DNA of 64,000 bases from Methanobacterium bryantii (GTDB lineage: Archaea; Methanobacteriota; Methanobacteria; Methanobacteriales; Methanobacteriaceae), in assembly GCF_002287175.1 (NCBI RefSeq), contig NZ_LMVM01000001.1, positions 124,001 through 188,000 of the forward strand. The letters run 5' to 3'. The translations under genes and the position numbers were made by a program. This document shows positions 7,887-16,402 of the stretch, in pieces (position 1 is the first letter of the stretch; every line of letters starts with the position of its first letter). The notes under the pieces were generated by a model that was not told the origin of the DNA, did not search any database, and was given only the letters and a program-made list of their open reading frames with translations.

Positions 7887-9992
7887 ATGCCAAATAAAAG
7901 TGATCCGTTTGAATCATTTGTTAATAAATTAAAGGAAGCAGGTTCATATAGTAATATCCTTAAAATGCGCTTTATTTCATTTCGTAACTCTGTTATAATA
8001 TCTTTAATAGTTTTAATTGGTTATTTATTTATTGTATTATTATCTAGGGATAAAAATTCAATGGCATGTTTCAGGGATATGGCTGGCCCTATGATTGAGC
8101 TATTAGTAGGTTTCTGTTTATTTTATGCAGCAAAACTTTCAGGTGTCCATGGGAGAAGAGTACAAAATTTTTGGTTAATTATAGGTATTGCTTTGCTGTG
8201 TTATGGTATAGGGGATGTAATATGGGCTATAATGGAATTAGTTCTTCATCAACAACTCTTTCCTTCATTTGCGTCTATTTTTTACTTTTTATTTTACTTT
8301 TTATTTGTTTTAGGTATACTTTATCTTCCAGGAGAATCCCTTTCCAAAAATAAAAAGATCAAAATGATACTAGATACATCTGTAATATTTATAACTGCGG
8401 GCATTATTTTTGGAATCTTTTTTTTACCTTACATTAATTCAATTTATGGTTTGAACAAGGTGAGTATGGCTTATGCTGTAGTAGATCTTGTCCTTTTCCT
8501 GGCATTACTGCGAATATTATTCAATAATTTTAAAGGTTTTTATAGAACTCCTCTGCTACTTTTGGGTATGGGTATTTTTTCTCAAATTGTAACTGATAAT
8601 ATTTACAGTTTTCAAGTTATACAGGGGATAGCTGTTTCAGGAGGTTTTTTAAATGCAGGGTGGTTGTTAGCAATATTATTTATATATTTAGCTGCCGCTT
8701 TTGAAATAGATCTTTTAAGGGGCAATAAAAAATGCATGGAATTTGAATTAGGGATACATAGGTTTAATTTTTCGCCTTATTTGCCTTTATTAACTGTGTT
8801 AATTACATATGTCCTGGTCATACTGGTGAACAATAATAAAATTTCTATAAGTGGGCTGTATATTGAAGCTGCTGTTGGAATTATCATACTTTTGGCAGTC
8901 TTCAGACAGGGTATTATACTGAATGAAAATGAAAATCTTTATGTGGCGGCAAAAAAAGAGATTGAAAGCCGTAAAAAATCTGAAGAAGCGTTAAAATTAG
9001 TCAATATTTATAACCGTAGTCTAATTGAAGTGAATTTAGATCCTCTTGTTACAATTGGGCTTGATGGGAAAATTACTGATGTCAATAGTTCTACAGAAGC
9101 AGTTACAGGTTATTCTCGCCATGAACTTATAGGCACTGATTTTTCAAGTTACTTTACTGAGCCTGATAAGGCTCAAGAAGGATATAAAAAAGCTTTTCAG
9201 AATGGATCCGTGAGAAATTATCCCCTTGAGATACAGAATAAGAATGGAAAATCTATACCTGTTTTGTATAATGCAACAACCTACAAAGATGAATCTGGAA
9301 GGGTTATCGGTGTTTTTGCGGCTGCACGTGATATTAATGAACTTAAAAAAGCTGAAGATAAACTTAAATCATCTTTAAATGAAAAAGAATTACTACTTAA
9401 GGAAGTTCACCACAGAGTCAAAAATAACATGCAAATTATAAGCTCTTTATTAAGTCTCCAATCTAAATATATCAACGATGATTTGACCATACAGGTTCTT
9501 AAAGAAAGTGAAGTGCGCATAAAAGCAATGGCTTTGGTGCATGAATCAATTTATCTTTCTGATAATTTATCAAGTATCCCTTTTCAAAGTTATGTCCAGA
9601 GACTTGTAATGGATATTATAATTCATTACAGTGCCCAGTGGATAACTCCCAAATTCAATATTGAAGATATAATTTTTAATATTGAAACAGCTATCCCCTG
9701 TGGTTTGATAGTAACTGAACTGGTTACCAATTCCATTAAATATGCATTTTTAGAGGATGAAGGAGTAATTAGCGTAGAATTTACTCGAGAAATGGATAAA
9801 TTAAAATTAACCGTAAGTGATAATGGAAGAGGGTTACCTGAACATTTATTACATGAAAAATCTGACTCTTTAGGTCTTTTACTTGTTGAAATGCTTGTAA
9901 ATCAGCTTGAAGGTGAATTAAAAATAGATAATAGGAATGGAACAACTTTTACCGTCATTTTTAAAGAATTAGAATATACAGAAAGGGTTTAA
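7887..9992 (+). CDS. membrane sensor histidine kinase, MASE-like N-terminus, PAS, HisKA_2, HATPase
   Basis: Signal-sensing kinase. Residues about 25-345 contain eight to ten hydrophobic helices, then a PAS domain (LDPLVTIGLDGKITDVNSSTEAVTGYSRHELIG, about 380-490), then a HisKA_2 dimerisation/phosphoacceptor segment KEVHHRVKNNMQIISSLL with the phosphorylatable His near residue 507. It ends with a HATPase domain showing the N-box ELVTNSIKYAF and G-box DNGRGLP. The HisKA_2 type is common in Methanobacterium. No response regulator lies nearby, so it is an orphan kinase. The ATG at 7887 has only a weak ribosome-binding site. Confidence 0.88.
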   Translation: MPNKSDPFESFVNKLKEAGSYSNILKMRFISFRNSVIISLIVLIGYLFIVLLSRDKNSMACFRDMAGPMIELLVGFCLFYAAKLSGVHGRRVQNFWLIIGIALLCYGIGDVIWAIMELVLHQQLFPSFASIFYFLFYFLFVLGILYLPGESLSKNKKIKMILDTSVIFITAGIIFGIFFLPYINSIYGLNKVSMAYAVVDLVLFLALLRILFNNFKGFYRTPLLLLGMGIFSQIVTDNIYSFQVIQGIAVSGGFLNAGWLLAILFIYLAAAFEIDLLRGNKKCMEFELGIHRFNFSPYLPLLTVLITYVLVILVNNNKISISGLYIEAAVGIIILLAVFRQGIILNENENLYVAAKKEIESRKKSEEALKLVNIYNRSLIEVNLDPLVTIGLDGKITDVNSSTEAVTGYSRHELIGTDFSSYFTEPDKAQEGYKKAFQNGSVRNYPLEIQNKNGKSIPVLYNATTYKDESGRVIGVFAAARDINELKKAEDKLKSSLNEKELLLKEVHHRVKNNMQIISSLLSLQSKYINDDLTIQVLKESEVRIKAMALVHESIYLSDNLSSIPFQSYVQRLVMDIIIHYSAQWITPKFNIEDIIFNIETAIPCGLIVTELVTNSIKYAFLEDEGVISVEFTREMDKLKLTVSDNGRGLPEHLLHEKSDSLGLLLVEMLVNQLEGELKIDNRNGTTFTVIFKELEYTERV

Positions 9993-10117
9993 AGGGTATT
10001 TTATATAAATTTACTTTAAAATAATTAATGGATGTTTTAAATATAGTAACATTAGGTTTAAATAGTTTTATTACGCTATAAATAAAATATATAACAAATA
10101 CTACTTAACGGGATTAT

Positions 10118-10378
10118 ATGACGGAATTACCCTACAGATTTACAATTGGTCAAATTAAAGAGGGCTATATTGAGCTTCATCCTGATTTTAGAGATGAATT
10201 AGATTCAGAAGAATATGCAGTAGTAATTCCACTTGAAGATTTCAGTACCTATCGAAATGAAAACAAAGTAAATACTGAAATGATATGTGAATTTTTAGAA
10301 ATGGTCAAAGAAAAGAGTTTATATGATATAATGGTTATTATGAAGCAGTTAAAAGAAGAATTAGGTGAATCAAAATAG
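10118..10378 (+). CDS. small hypothetical protein, 86 aa
   Basis: Small acidic soluble protein with no recognised family. It starts with ATG after a CGGGA site and ends with an amphipathic helical stretch (EFLEMVKEKSLYDIMVIMKQLKEELGE). Its position 125 bp after a sensor kinase and convergent to DUF1284 gives no clear role. The codon pattern and the ribosome-binding site make it look like a genuine gene. Confidence 0.55.
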   Translation: MTELPYRFTIGQIKEGYIELHPDFRDELDSEEYAVVIPLEDFSTYRNENKVNTEMICEFLEMVKEKSLYDIMVIMKQLKEELGESK

Positions 10379-10380
10379 AA

Positions 10381-10851
10381 TTATTTGCTGATTAACTTTG
10401 TACTAACTTCACATTTCTTTAGATACCAGAGACATTTTTCACTCCATCTGCAGTCTCCACATATATCTTTCACGTCAAAATATGTTTTTAGTTTTTTATT
10501 TGTAATTTTAAATATTTTTCCTGCTTCAAAAATAGATCCTGGGGATATATCTAGTTTTTTAAGTACATTAAGGTCCATTGATATTATTTTATCGTTGGCC
10601 GTCAAAATCTTTGATTTTGGACCCCCGAACACTTTGTGTTGGAGGGATACTTGATTTTCTTGACATTTCCCATTTATATTGTATGGACAGCAGGTACAGA
10701 TTGCATCAGTCTCTGCAACTATCTCTATTTTGTATTTGGGAAAATTATATAGGATTTCAATTACTTCAGCCATATTTTTGCTGAAATCTTCGCTGTATCC
10801 GTATCCCTGGAATCCCTGCATGCATAAAAGGTGGTGTGCTCGAATTTTCAT
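10381..10851 (-). CDS. DUF1284 protein carrying an in-frame palindrome insertion
   Basis: Cys-rich protein of about 156 residues. The N-terminal MKIRAHHLLCMQGFQGYGYS is the DUF1284 hallmark; further paired cysteines (CTCCPYN, KCQ, CGDCRWSEKC) suggest an Fe-S or zinc site. The start was set at the ATG at 10851 because the family motif begins there; upstream codons run into palindrome cluster D. The segment between KCQEN and DKIISMDLNVLKKL, including QHKVFGGPKSKIL, is encoded by two hairpins at 10603-10640 of the same type as the intergenic clusters. The reading frame passes through them unbroken. Function unknown; the effect of the insert is not predictable. Confidence 0.8.
   Translation of the reverse strand: MKIRAHHLLCMQGFQGYGYSEDFSKNMAEVIEILYNFPKYKIEIVAETDAICTCCPYNINGKCQENQVSLQHKVFGGPKSKILTANDKIISMDLNVLKKLDISPGSIFEAGKIFKITNKKLKTYFDVKDICGDCRWSEKCLWYLKKCEVSTKLISK
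10603..10646. repeat. palindrome pair C, inside the DUF1284 coding sequence
   Basis: Two hairpins back to back: CAAAATC/GATTTTG (10603-10619, loop TTT) and AACAC/GTGTT (10628-10640, loop TTT). The second has CCCCCG and GGAGGG flanks, resembling the CC...GAGGGCC flanks in cluster H. They are translated in frame on the minus strand. Confidence 0.8.
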
Positions 10852-10864
10852 TGTTTGTAAAACT

Positions 10865-11092
10865 CTCCAAAGGATTTGGAGCACTCAAACACTTTGTGTT
10901 TGGTGCATGCAAAGATTTTCAGTCTTTGCGGTCCGAAAAAAATCATAGATTTTTTCAGACGACCACGAAATCAGAGATTTCGATGGCACAAAAATGGAAG
11001 ATTTTTTAAGATTTGCAAGCTTCGTTCTGCGGCTGCAAAAAACTTTGTTTTTGTGGTTACGAAACGCAGCTAACAAAAATCTTCGATTTTTT
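10865..11092. repeat. palindrome cluster D
   Basis: Hairpins include CTCCAAA/TTTGGAG (10865-10881), CAAACAC/GTGTTTG (10886-10902, loop TTT), GCAAAGA/TCTTTGC, CGAAATC/GATTTCG (loop AGA) and CAAAAATC/GATTTTT (11074-11092, loop TTC). It fills most of the space between bioY and DUF1284. On the minus strand it forms the leader of DUF1284, and the GGAG of the last hairpin arm is the nearest purine-rich site, 13 nt before that ATG. Confidence 0.85.
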
Positions 11093-11191
11093 AAGATTTG
11101 CAAGCTCCGTTTTTAAACCGTAAATAATTCATAGAATTTTCACGTCTATCAAATGGTTTAAAAATAAAAAATTAGAAGATCCTGATGGTTA

Positions 11192-11854
11192 TCAGAATAC
11201 TTTCCAGTTTGCTGCCTCTTTAACGTCTACTTCTTCACCAAATGCTTCTTTAGGTGTTATTGCTTTAGTTAATGCTGCTGCCCCTCCAATCTTCATCATG
11301 TCGCCAATAACGAATGGAAGAACTCCCATTGCAAGTAAACTCCATAAAGTTGGTTGTGCACCGTTTGCAGTCATCCATAGGCTTAAACCTATTACTCCGG
11401 GAACATATAACATGATGAAGTTTGCAATAAACATCAATCCAAGCATAGATGTAAAGCTTCTTGCTCTAATGTATTTATCAGTAAAATGGCCGAGGAATAA
11501 TGACATGATAATAAATCCAATGAGATATCCGCCACTTGCACATAAAATTGCATCAAAGCCTCCTGACATTCCAGCAAACCATGGGACTCCAATTAAGCCT
11601 ATTACAACATATAGGGCTTGGCTAATTCCTCCCCAGTATCTGCCAAGGATAATTCCGGCCATTAACACTGCAAAGGTCTGCCCTGTTACAGGTACGGGGG
11701 TCCATGGGAGAGGTATTATTATTTGCGCTGAGATCCCTGTAATACATGCCATTATCAAAGCTAAGACTGTTTTATTTACAAATGAGGAGTCATGGCGCCA
11801 TTTAAAGAAGTTGTACCTCTTTTCGAAATAACTATTAACCATAGGTGTTTGCAT
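11192..11854 (-). CDS. bioY: biotin transporter BioY
   Basis: Substrate-binding S component of the energy-coupling-factor biotin importer, or a solitary biotin transporter. It has six hydrophobic helices and the BioY signatures PLPWTPVPVTGQTFAVLMAG, GYLIGFI and PFVIGDMMKI. About 25 extra N-terminal residues precede the first helix. The ATG at 11854 is preceded by GGAGGC. No EcfA/EcfT genes are adjacent; those at 49-52 kb belong to another system. A palindromic candidate operator lies just upstream, so biotin-dependent repression is possible. Confidence 0.93.
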   Translation of the reverse strand: MQTPMVNSYFEKRYNFFKWRHDSSFVNKTVLALIMACITGISAQIIIPLPWTPVPVTGQTFAVLMAGIILGRYWGGISQALYVVIGLIGVPWFAGMSGGFDAILCASGGYLIGFIIMSLFLGHFTDKYIRARSFTSMLGLMFIANFIMLYVPGVIGLSLWMTANGAQPTLWSLLAMGVLPFVIGDMMKIGGAAALTKAITPKEAFGEEVDVKEAANWKVF

Positions 11855-11888
11855 TATTTTGCCTCCTAATCAATATCATTTTAAAAAA

Positions 11889-11904
11889 ATATCATAATTG
11901 ATAT
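11889..11904. promoter_or_regulatory. 16-bp inverted repeat upstream of bioY
   Basis: ATATCA-TAAT-TGATAT, with a partial further copy (CAATATCATTTT) closer to the gene. It lies about 35 bp upstream of the bioY start, where an archaeal repressor of biotin genes could act. AT-rich sequence makes chance occurrence likely. Confidence 0.3.
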
Positions 11905-12201
11905 TTAAGTATATTTTACACATAATTCAAAGAATTTTGTGAGCGTCAAAAAATACTGATTAAAAAATCGTGTATATTGTATATCAAAGTGAATAATACT
12001 CTATAAATGAGTATTTTATCCTATTATTGATTAGATTTAAATATTATAAATACTTTGTTTTCATATTTTAGGTATGGTATAGTAATGTAATTGAATTAAA
12101 TTAGAAAAATATACATTCAATGCTATAAAATAATCTTTGAAATAGTTTTGTTGGTTTTATAATCATTTACAACACCTTATTATAAAAATAGGAGGTATAA
12201 T

Positions 12202-12240
12202 ATGGTTAATTATAGATGTATATATGATTCTTTTTTTTAA
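12202..12240 (+). other. 12-codon mini-ORF with a strong ribosome-binding site
   Basis: GGAGGT at 12191-12196 stands six bases before an ATG, followed by only 12 codons and a TAA. The remaining 570 bp between bioY and the next kinase is AT-rich with no other frame. It may be a leader peptide, the start of a deleted gene, or chance. Confidence 0.3.
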
Positions 12241-12438
12241 TGTAATATAAAGACTGATTAAATTGGTGTCATGTTTTTTATTATTCATAATAACTCGAAT
12301 TAAAGGGAAATATATTGATATGGTGCTATACAAATTAAAGAAAAGTTATATAAATTAATATTACAAAAACAAGTTTATATGACTAATATTCACTTTTGTT
12401 GTAAATTAGTACAATTTAAATTTTGGGGCGTCTGAGAA

Positions 12439-14631
12439 ATGAATATATATGCGTTAGTATCACTTTTATCATCTATTTTATGTATTTTTCTTGCTAATTT
12501 TATTTATTATAAGAATACCAAGAGTAAGTTAAATCAACTAACTGCATTAATGTGTTTTATGCTTGCATATCTATTGTTCCTTGAATTTGGATACAGGCAG
12601 GCAGAAACGTATTATATGGCTAATTTATGGTATATTGGTAGTTTTATATGGATTATATCTGCATCACTTATTTTACATGTAGTTTTAGTTATCACTGACA
12701 GGTTAAACTCTGAAAACAAAGTGAAAATTCTTTCTTTGGTATATGTTCCATCAATAATTGTTTCAATTTATTTTGTTATATCTAACTTAACATCTGTGAA
12801 TATGGTAAGAGAATACTGGGGCTGGACATATTCTGTACAGCTTAACCCTTTACTTTTTGGTTTAAGTGATCTGTGGTTAACAATCCTTATAGCCACATCA
12901 TTAGTTTTAGCTTATTTACACTATAGAAAATCCGATAATGAAGAAAGAAAGCTTGCCAAATATATTATTTTGGGATTATCCTTTACTATGGCGATAGGTA
13001 TCGTTACTGATGTCCTGTCGTCATTCTCTATTAAAATTCCTGAAACATTTTATACGGCAGCTGTTTTAGGTATAACATTACTATGTTATGGAATTGAGAG
13101 GTATAGAATCCCTCAATTAACTCCTGCTATGGCTGCTGATGAAATAGTTTCTGCAATGTCTAATTTTTCAGTGTTAATAGACAATAAAAATAGAATTAAA
13201 AATGTTAACAGCATAGGATTAAAATTATTAGGCTATGGGAAATCAGAAATTTATGGAAAAGATATGAAAATGATATTTTCTGAAGATTTAAGCGCTTTTA
13301 AAGTTTATAAAGCCACAGAGAGTTGTATTTCTAATTTTGAAACAATTATGAGGGCTAAAGATGGAAAAGCTATACCTGTTCTTATGTCCATAGCTCCCAT
13401 TAGTTACAGTTCTCATAAATTAGGCATATTATGTGTTGGCAGTGATATAACTAAGATTCGGCAGAAAGAATTACATAAAAACCTGTTAACTCAACAAATA
13501 ATTGAAAGACAGGAAACTTTGCTGGATTTATCCCAAAAAGATTTGTCTAAAATGCCTGAAGGCCTACAAAAAATTACTGAAGCATCTTTTAAAACACTTA
13601 ATGTTGATCAGGTGAGTATATGGTTATTTGATTTTGATAAAACAAAAATCATTTGTCAGGATTGTTATAATGGTAAAAGCCATGAAAAAGGCTTAATTTT
13701 GGAATCGGCAAAATTTCCTCGCTATTTTGAAGCTATAAAAAAATTTCATAATATAACTGCTGCCAATGCTCAAGGTTATTATTATACTTCTGAATTAAAT
13801 GAATCTTACTTTAAACCTAACGGCATCTGTTCATTGATGGATGTTCCTATATGGCTAGAAGGAGAATTATTGGGAGTACTTTGCCATGAAACCTTCAAAA
13901 CTAGACACTGGAAATTTGAAGAGCAGGATTTTGTATCTTCACTTGCAAATTTAATATCTTTAGGACTGGAAGCTTCTAGACGTAAAAAAGCAGAGGAGGA
14001 TCTCAAAGCTTCCCTTAAAGAAAAAGAAATTCTCATGAAGGAAATCCATCACCGGGCAAAAAACAATTTAACAATTATATCAAGCCTGTTAAATCTGCAG
14101 TCCCGCCATATCAACGATAAAGAAGCATTAGGTGTTTTTAGAGAAAGCCAGAATAGAGCTAGATCTATGGCATTAATCCATGAGAAACTTTACAGGTCAG
14201 ATAATTTAAGGAAAATCGATTTTGGTGAATATATTAGGAGCTTAACTATAGAAATCTTCAATTCTTATAGAGCATCCCAAGGAATCGAATTAAATATGGA
14301 TATATCTAATATAGATTTAGATATTAACACGGCAGTTCCTTTAGCTTTAATTGTAAATGAAATTGTGACTAACAGCCTGAAATACGCGTTTCCTGATAAA
14401 AAAACAGGTAATGTATCAGTACACTTTGCTAAAAATGCCGATGAGATGCAGTTAATTGTAGAAGATAATGGTATAGGGTTCCCAGGTGACTTGGATTTTA
14501 GAAATACAAATTCATTAGGTATGCAGCTTGTAACCAGTTTAACTGATCAAATAAAAGGTAATATTAAGCTGGAAAGGAATGAAGGTACCAAGTTTATCAT
14601 TGATTTTAAAGAAAAGCTTTATCATAATTGA
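12439..14631 (+). CDS. membrane sensor histidine kinase, 7TM N-terminus, PAS, GAF, HisKA_2, HATPase
   Basis: Second orphan sensor kinase of the window. Residues 1-220 hold about seven hydrophobic helices of the histidine-kinase 7TM sensor type. A PAS domain follows (about 235-345), then a GAF domain (about 360-510, ending SSLANLISLGLEAS), then HisKA_2 with EIHHRAKNNLTIISSLLNLQS (phosphoacceptor His near 537), and a HATPase domain with NEIVTNSLKYAF and DNGIGFP. The kinase core closely resembles that of the kinase at 7.9-10 kb, but the sensor parts differ. No receiver-domain gene lies nearby. Confidence 0.9.
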   Translation: MNIYALVSLLSSILCIFLANFIYYKNTKSKLNQLTALMCFMLAYLLFLEFGYRQAETYYMANLWYIGSFIWIISASLILHVVLVITDRLNSENKVKILSLVYVPSIIVSIYFVISNLTSVNMVREYWGWTYSVQLNPLLFGLSDLWLTILIATSLVLAYLHYRKSDNEERKLAKYIILGLSFTMAIGIVTDVLSSFSIKIPETFYTAAVLGITLLCYGIERYRIPQLTPAMAADEIVSAMSNFSVLIDNKNRIKNVNSIGLKLLGYGKSEIYGKDMKMIFSEDLSAFKVYKATESCISNFETIMRAKDGKAIPVLMSIAPISYSSHKLGILCVGSDITKIRQKELHKNLLTQQIIERQETLLDLSQKDLSKMPEGLQKITEASFKTLNVDQVSIWLFDFDKTKIICQDCYNGKSHEKGLILESAKFPRYFEAIKKFHNITAANAQGYYYTSELNESYFKPNGICSLMDVPIWLEGELLGVLCHETFKTRHWKFEEQDFVSSLANLISLGLEASRRKKAEEDLKASLKEKEILMKEIHHRAKNNLTIISSLLNLQSRHINDKEALGVFRESQNRARSMALIHEKLYRSDNLRKIDFGEYIRSLTIEIFNSYRASQGIELNMDISNIDLDINTAVPLALIVNEIVTNSLKYAFPDKKTGNVSVHFAKNADEMQLIVEDNGIGFPGDLDFRNTNSLGMQLVTSLTDQIKGNIKLERNEGTKFIIDFKEKLYHN

Positions 14632-14801
14632 AATTTCATTTTAAATATTTTTAAATTGAATTTTAATTGGAGAAATTTCATTTTAAACGATGTAAAATTC
14701 TTAACATACAATTTAGACAGTGATTAATACTGCCAAAAAAGGAATTTAAACGAAATATGCTGGAAAAAGAAATTAATATTATATTGTGGCATACTGATGA
14801 G

Positions 14802-15770
14802 TTATACTACTGTAATGGGAATTAATTCTTCGGGATAGGGCTCAAAGAAGGTTTGATCCGTTAAATATTCATTATTAAAGCGGATTATCCATGATTTTAA
14901 AATATTTAAACACACAAATAGTGGAAAAATACCATTTCTGTATTTTTCTACAGAATCTAAAAAGAAAGCTTTCTCATCATGTGTTAGTTCTTTACTAAAG
15001 TAACCCACAGCATGCATTAGGACATTAATATTGGCTTTATTTTGTGGAGGATCTAAAATACTGTCGTAGAAAATTTTTTGATATTTTGAAATTAACTCAT
15101 CAAATGTCTTTTTATCAGCATTTCCAATTATTCTTCCTAATTTTCTCGTATTTTCTTGATTATGTGCCATTAAAAGCATTTTATTATGCGAATGGAATTT
15201 AATAAGCTCATTAAGGCTTCTGGATTTTTTTACTTTTCGAAAATCAGCTAATATGTATAATTTGGTTAAGAAGTTTTCTCTTATTTTAAGATTTCTAAGG
15301 CGGCCTTCATCTTCAACTGCAAGATATGGAAACATTTCTAAAACTGCGTTACCAAAAAATCCGGCTCTACTTTTTGTTCTTGAATTTCCAAAACCCTGAT
15401 AAACTTTAACTGCTTTAATACCGCATGAAGGTGATCTATTCTTTAAAATAAAACCATCAATATCATCTATTTTGCCCAGGAAATTCTGGGTGAATTTTTT
15501 CATTTCCTCTGTTATATCAAGTCCAGCTGCCGGCTGATAAAGTATTAATTCACCTTCAAACTCAATAATTCTTATGGGATCTCTTGGGATTCCCAGACCT
15601 ATTTCAACTTCGGGACATACAGGGTAAAAATCAGCATGGTCTTTAAGTTTTTCAACAAATTCGCTTTTAATTATAAGTCCATTATATCTGCAGGCTTCAA
15701 AACCTATGCATTTACTTACAATTAATCTGGGTTTTACAAATTTTCTCAAAATATGACCTTTTATATACAA
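14802..15770 (-). CDS. DUF523 and DUF1722 fusion protein
   Basis: The N-terminal half (residues about 10-150) is DUF523, with conserved cysteines in VSKCIGFEACRYNG, YPVCPEVEIGLGIPRDP and NRSPSCGIK. The C-terminal half is DUF1722 (YbgA-like; FHSHNKMLLMAHNQ). This fusion is widespread in bacteria and archaea and its biochemical role is not settled. The conserved Cys set suggests a metal or thiol function. It is followed by tspO on the opposite side of a 20-bp gap in genomic order, both genes on the minus strand. Confidence 0.85.
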   Translation of the reverse strand: MYIKGHILRKFVKPRLIVSKCIGFEACRYNGLIIKSEFVEKLKDHADFYPVCPEVEIGLGIPRDPIRIIEFEGELILYQPAAGLDITEEMKKFTQNFLGKIDDIDGFILKNRSPSCGIKAVKVYQGFGNSRTKSRAGFFGNAVLEMFPYLAVEDEGRLRNLKIRENFLTKLYILADFRKVKKSRSLNELIKFHSHNKMLLMAHNQENTRKLGRIIGNADKKTFDELISKYQKIFYDSILDPPQNKANINVLMHAVGYFSKELTHDEKAFFLDSVEKYRNGIFPLFVCLNILKSWIIRFNNEYLTDQTFFEPYPEELIPITVV

Positions 15771-15791
15771 AATAAAAAAATTAAGGTATTT

Positions 15792-16280
15792 CTAAATATT
15801 TAAAATGTACACTGTGTAAGTTAAGTAAGAGGCAATAGTTACCCATATTATATATGGTAAGAGGAGTATTCCTGCGGGTTTAGATATCCTGTAAAATGTG
15901 ATGATTGTTGCGAGTATGGCTATCCATAAAAACACTATTTCAATTAATCCACCAAGTAAAGACTGCAGTCCAAAGAATATGATTGACCACAGCACGTTTA
16001 AAACAAGCTGTACTGCGAAAATAGAGACCGCTATTTTAACATCTTTTCTCCAGAGACCTTGACGCCACACAAGGAAAAGTGCAATACCCATTAGTATAAA
16101 AAGAGTTGTCCATACTGGTGCAAATACCCAATTAGGAGGCGCCCATGCTGGTTTCACCAGTGAGGCATACCATGTAGGTATGGAAGAAAATGTGGCAATA
16201 GAACCTATAAAACCTGCAATTAAAGGAATTAGTATTGATACTACCAGTTTTAAAATTTCTGATTTTTTAAAGCTTTCCAT
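15792..16280 (-). CDS. TspO/MBR family protein
   Basis: Five-helix membrane protein of the tryptophan-rich sensory protein / translocator family, known to bind tetrapyrroles and linked to stress responses. Signatures are SSIPTWYASLVKPAWAPPNW and VWTTLFILMGIALFLVW, with the tryptophans expected in the first loops. At 162 residues it has the usual length. It is transcribed with DUF523/DUF1722 downstream of it (about 20 bp apart), so the two may be co-expressed. Confidence 0.92.
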   Translation of the reverse strand: MESFKKSEILKLVVSILIPLIAGFIGSIATFSSIPTWYASLVKPAWAPPNWVFAPVWTTLFILMGIALFLVWRQGLWRKDVKIAVSIFAVQLVLNVLWSIIFFGLQSLLGGLIEIVFLWIAILATIITFYRISKPAGILLLPYIIWVTIASYLTYTVYILNI

Positions 16281-16402
16281 TAATTACACTCCATGAAATT
16301 TTAATTAAGTGTTGATAAATATATTGTTTTTAATAATACATAGTTTTTACTGTTTTATTAGTGTACATCTTTTGAATATACCTGAAAAAATGAAATTTGA
16401 AT

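Noticed and set aside
10885..11103. Open frames of 65-89 codons on both strands around 10.4-11.1 kb
   Set aside because: They are shadows produced by palindromic, stop-poor AT-rich hairpins and by the DUF1284 gene; their peptides show no family resemblance.
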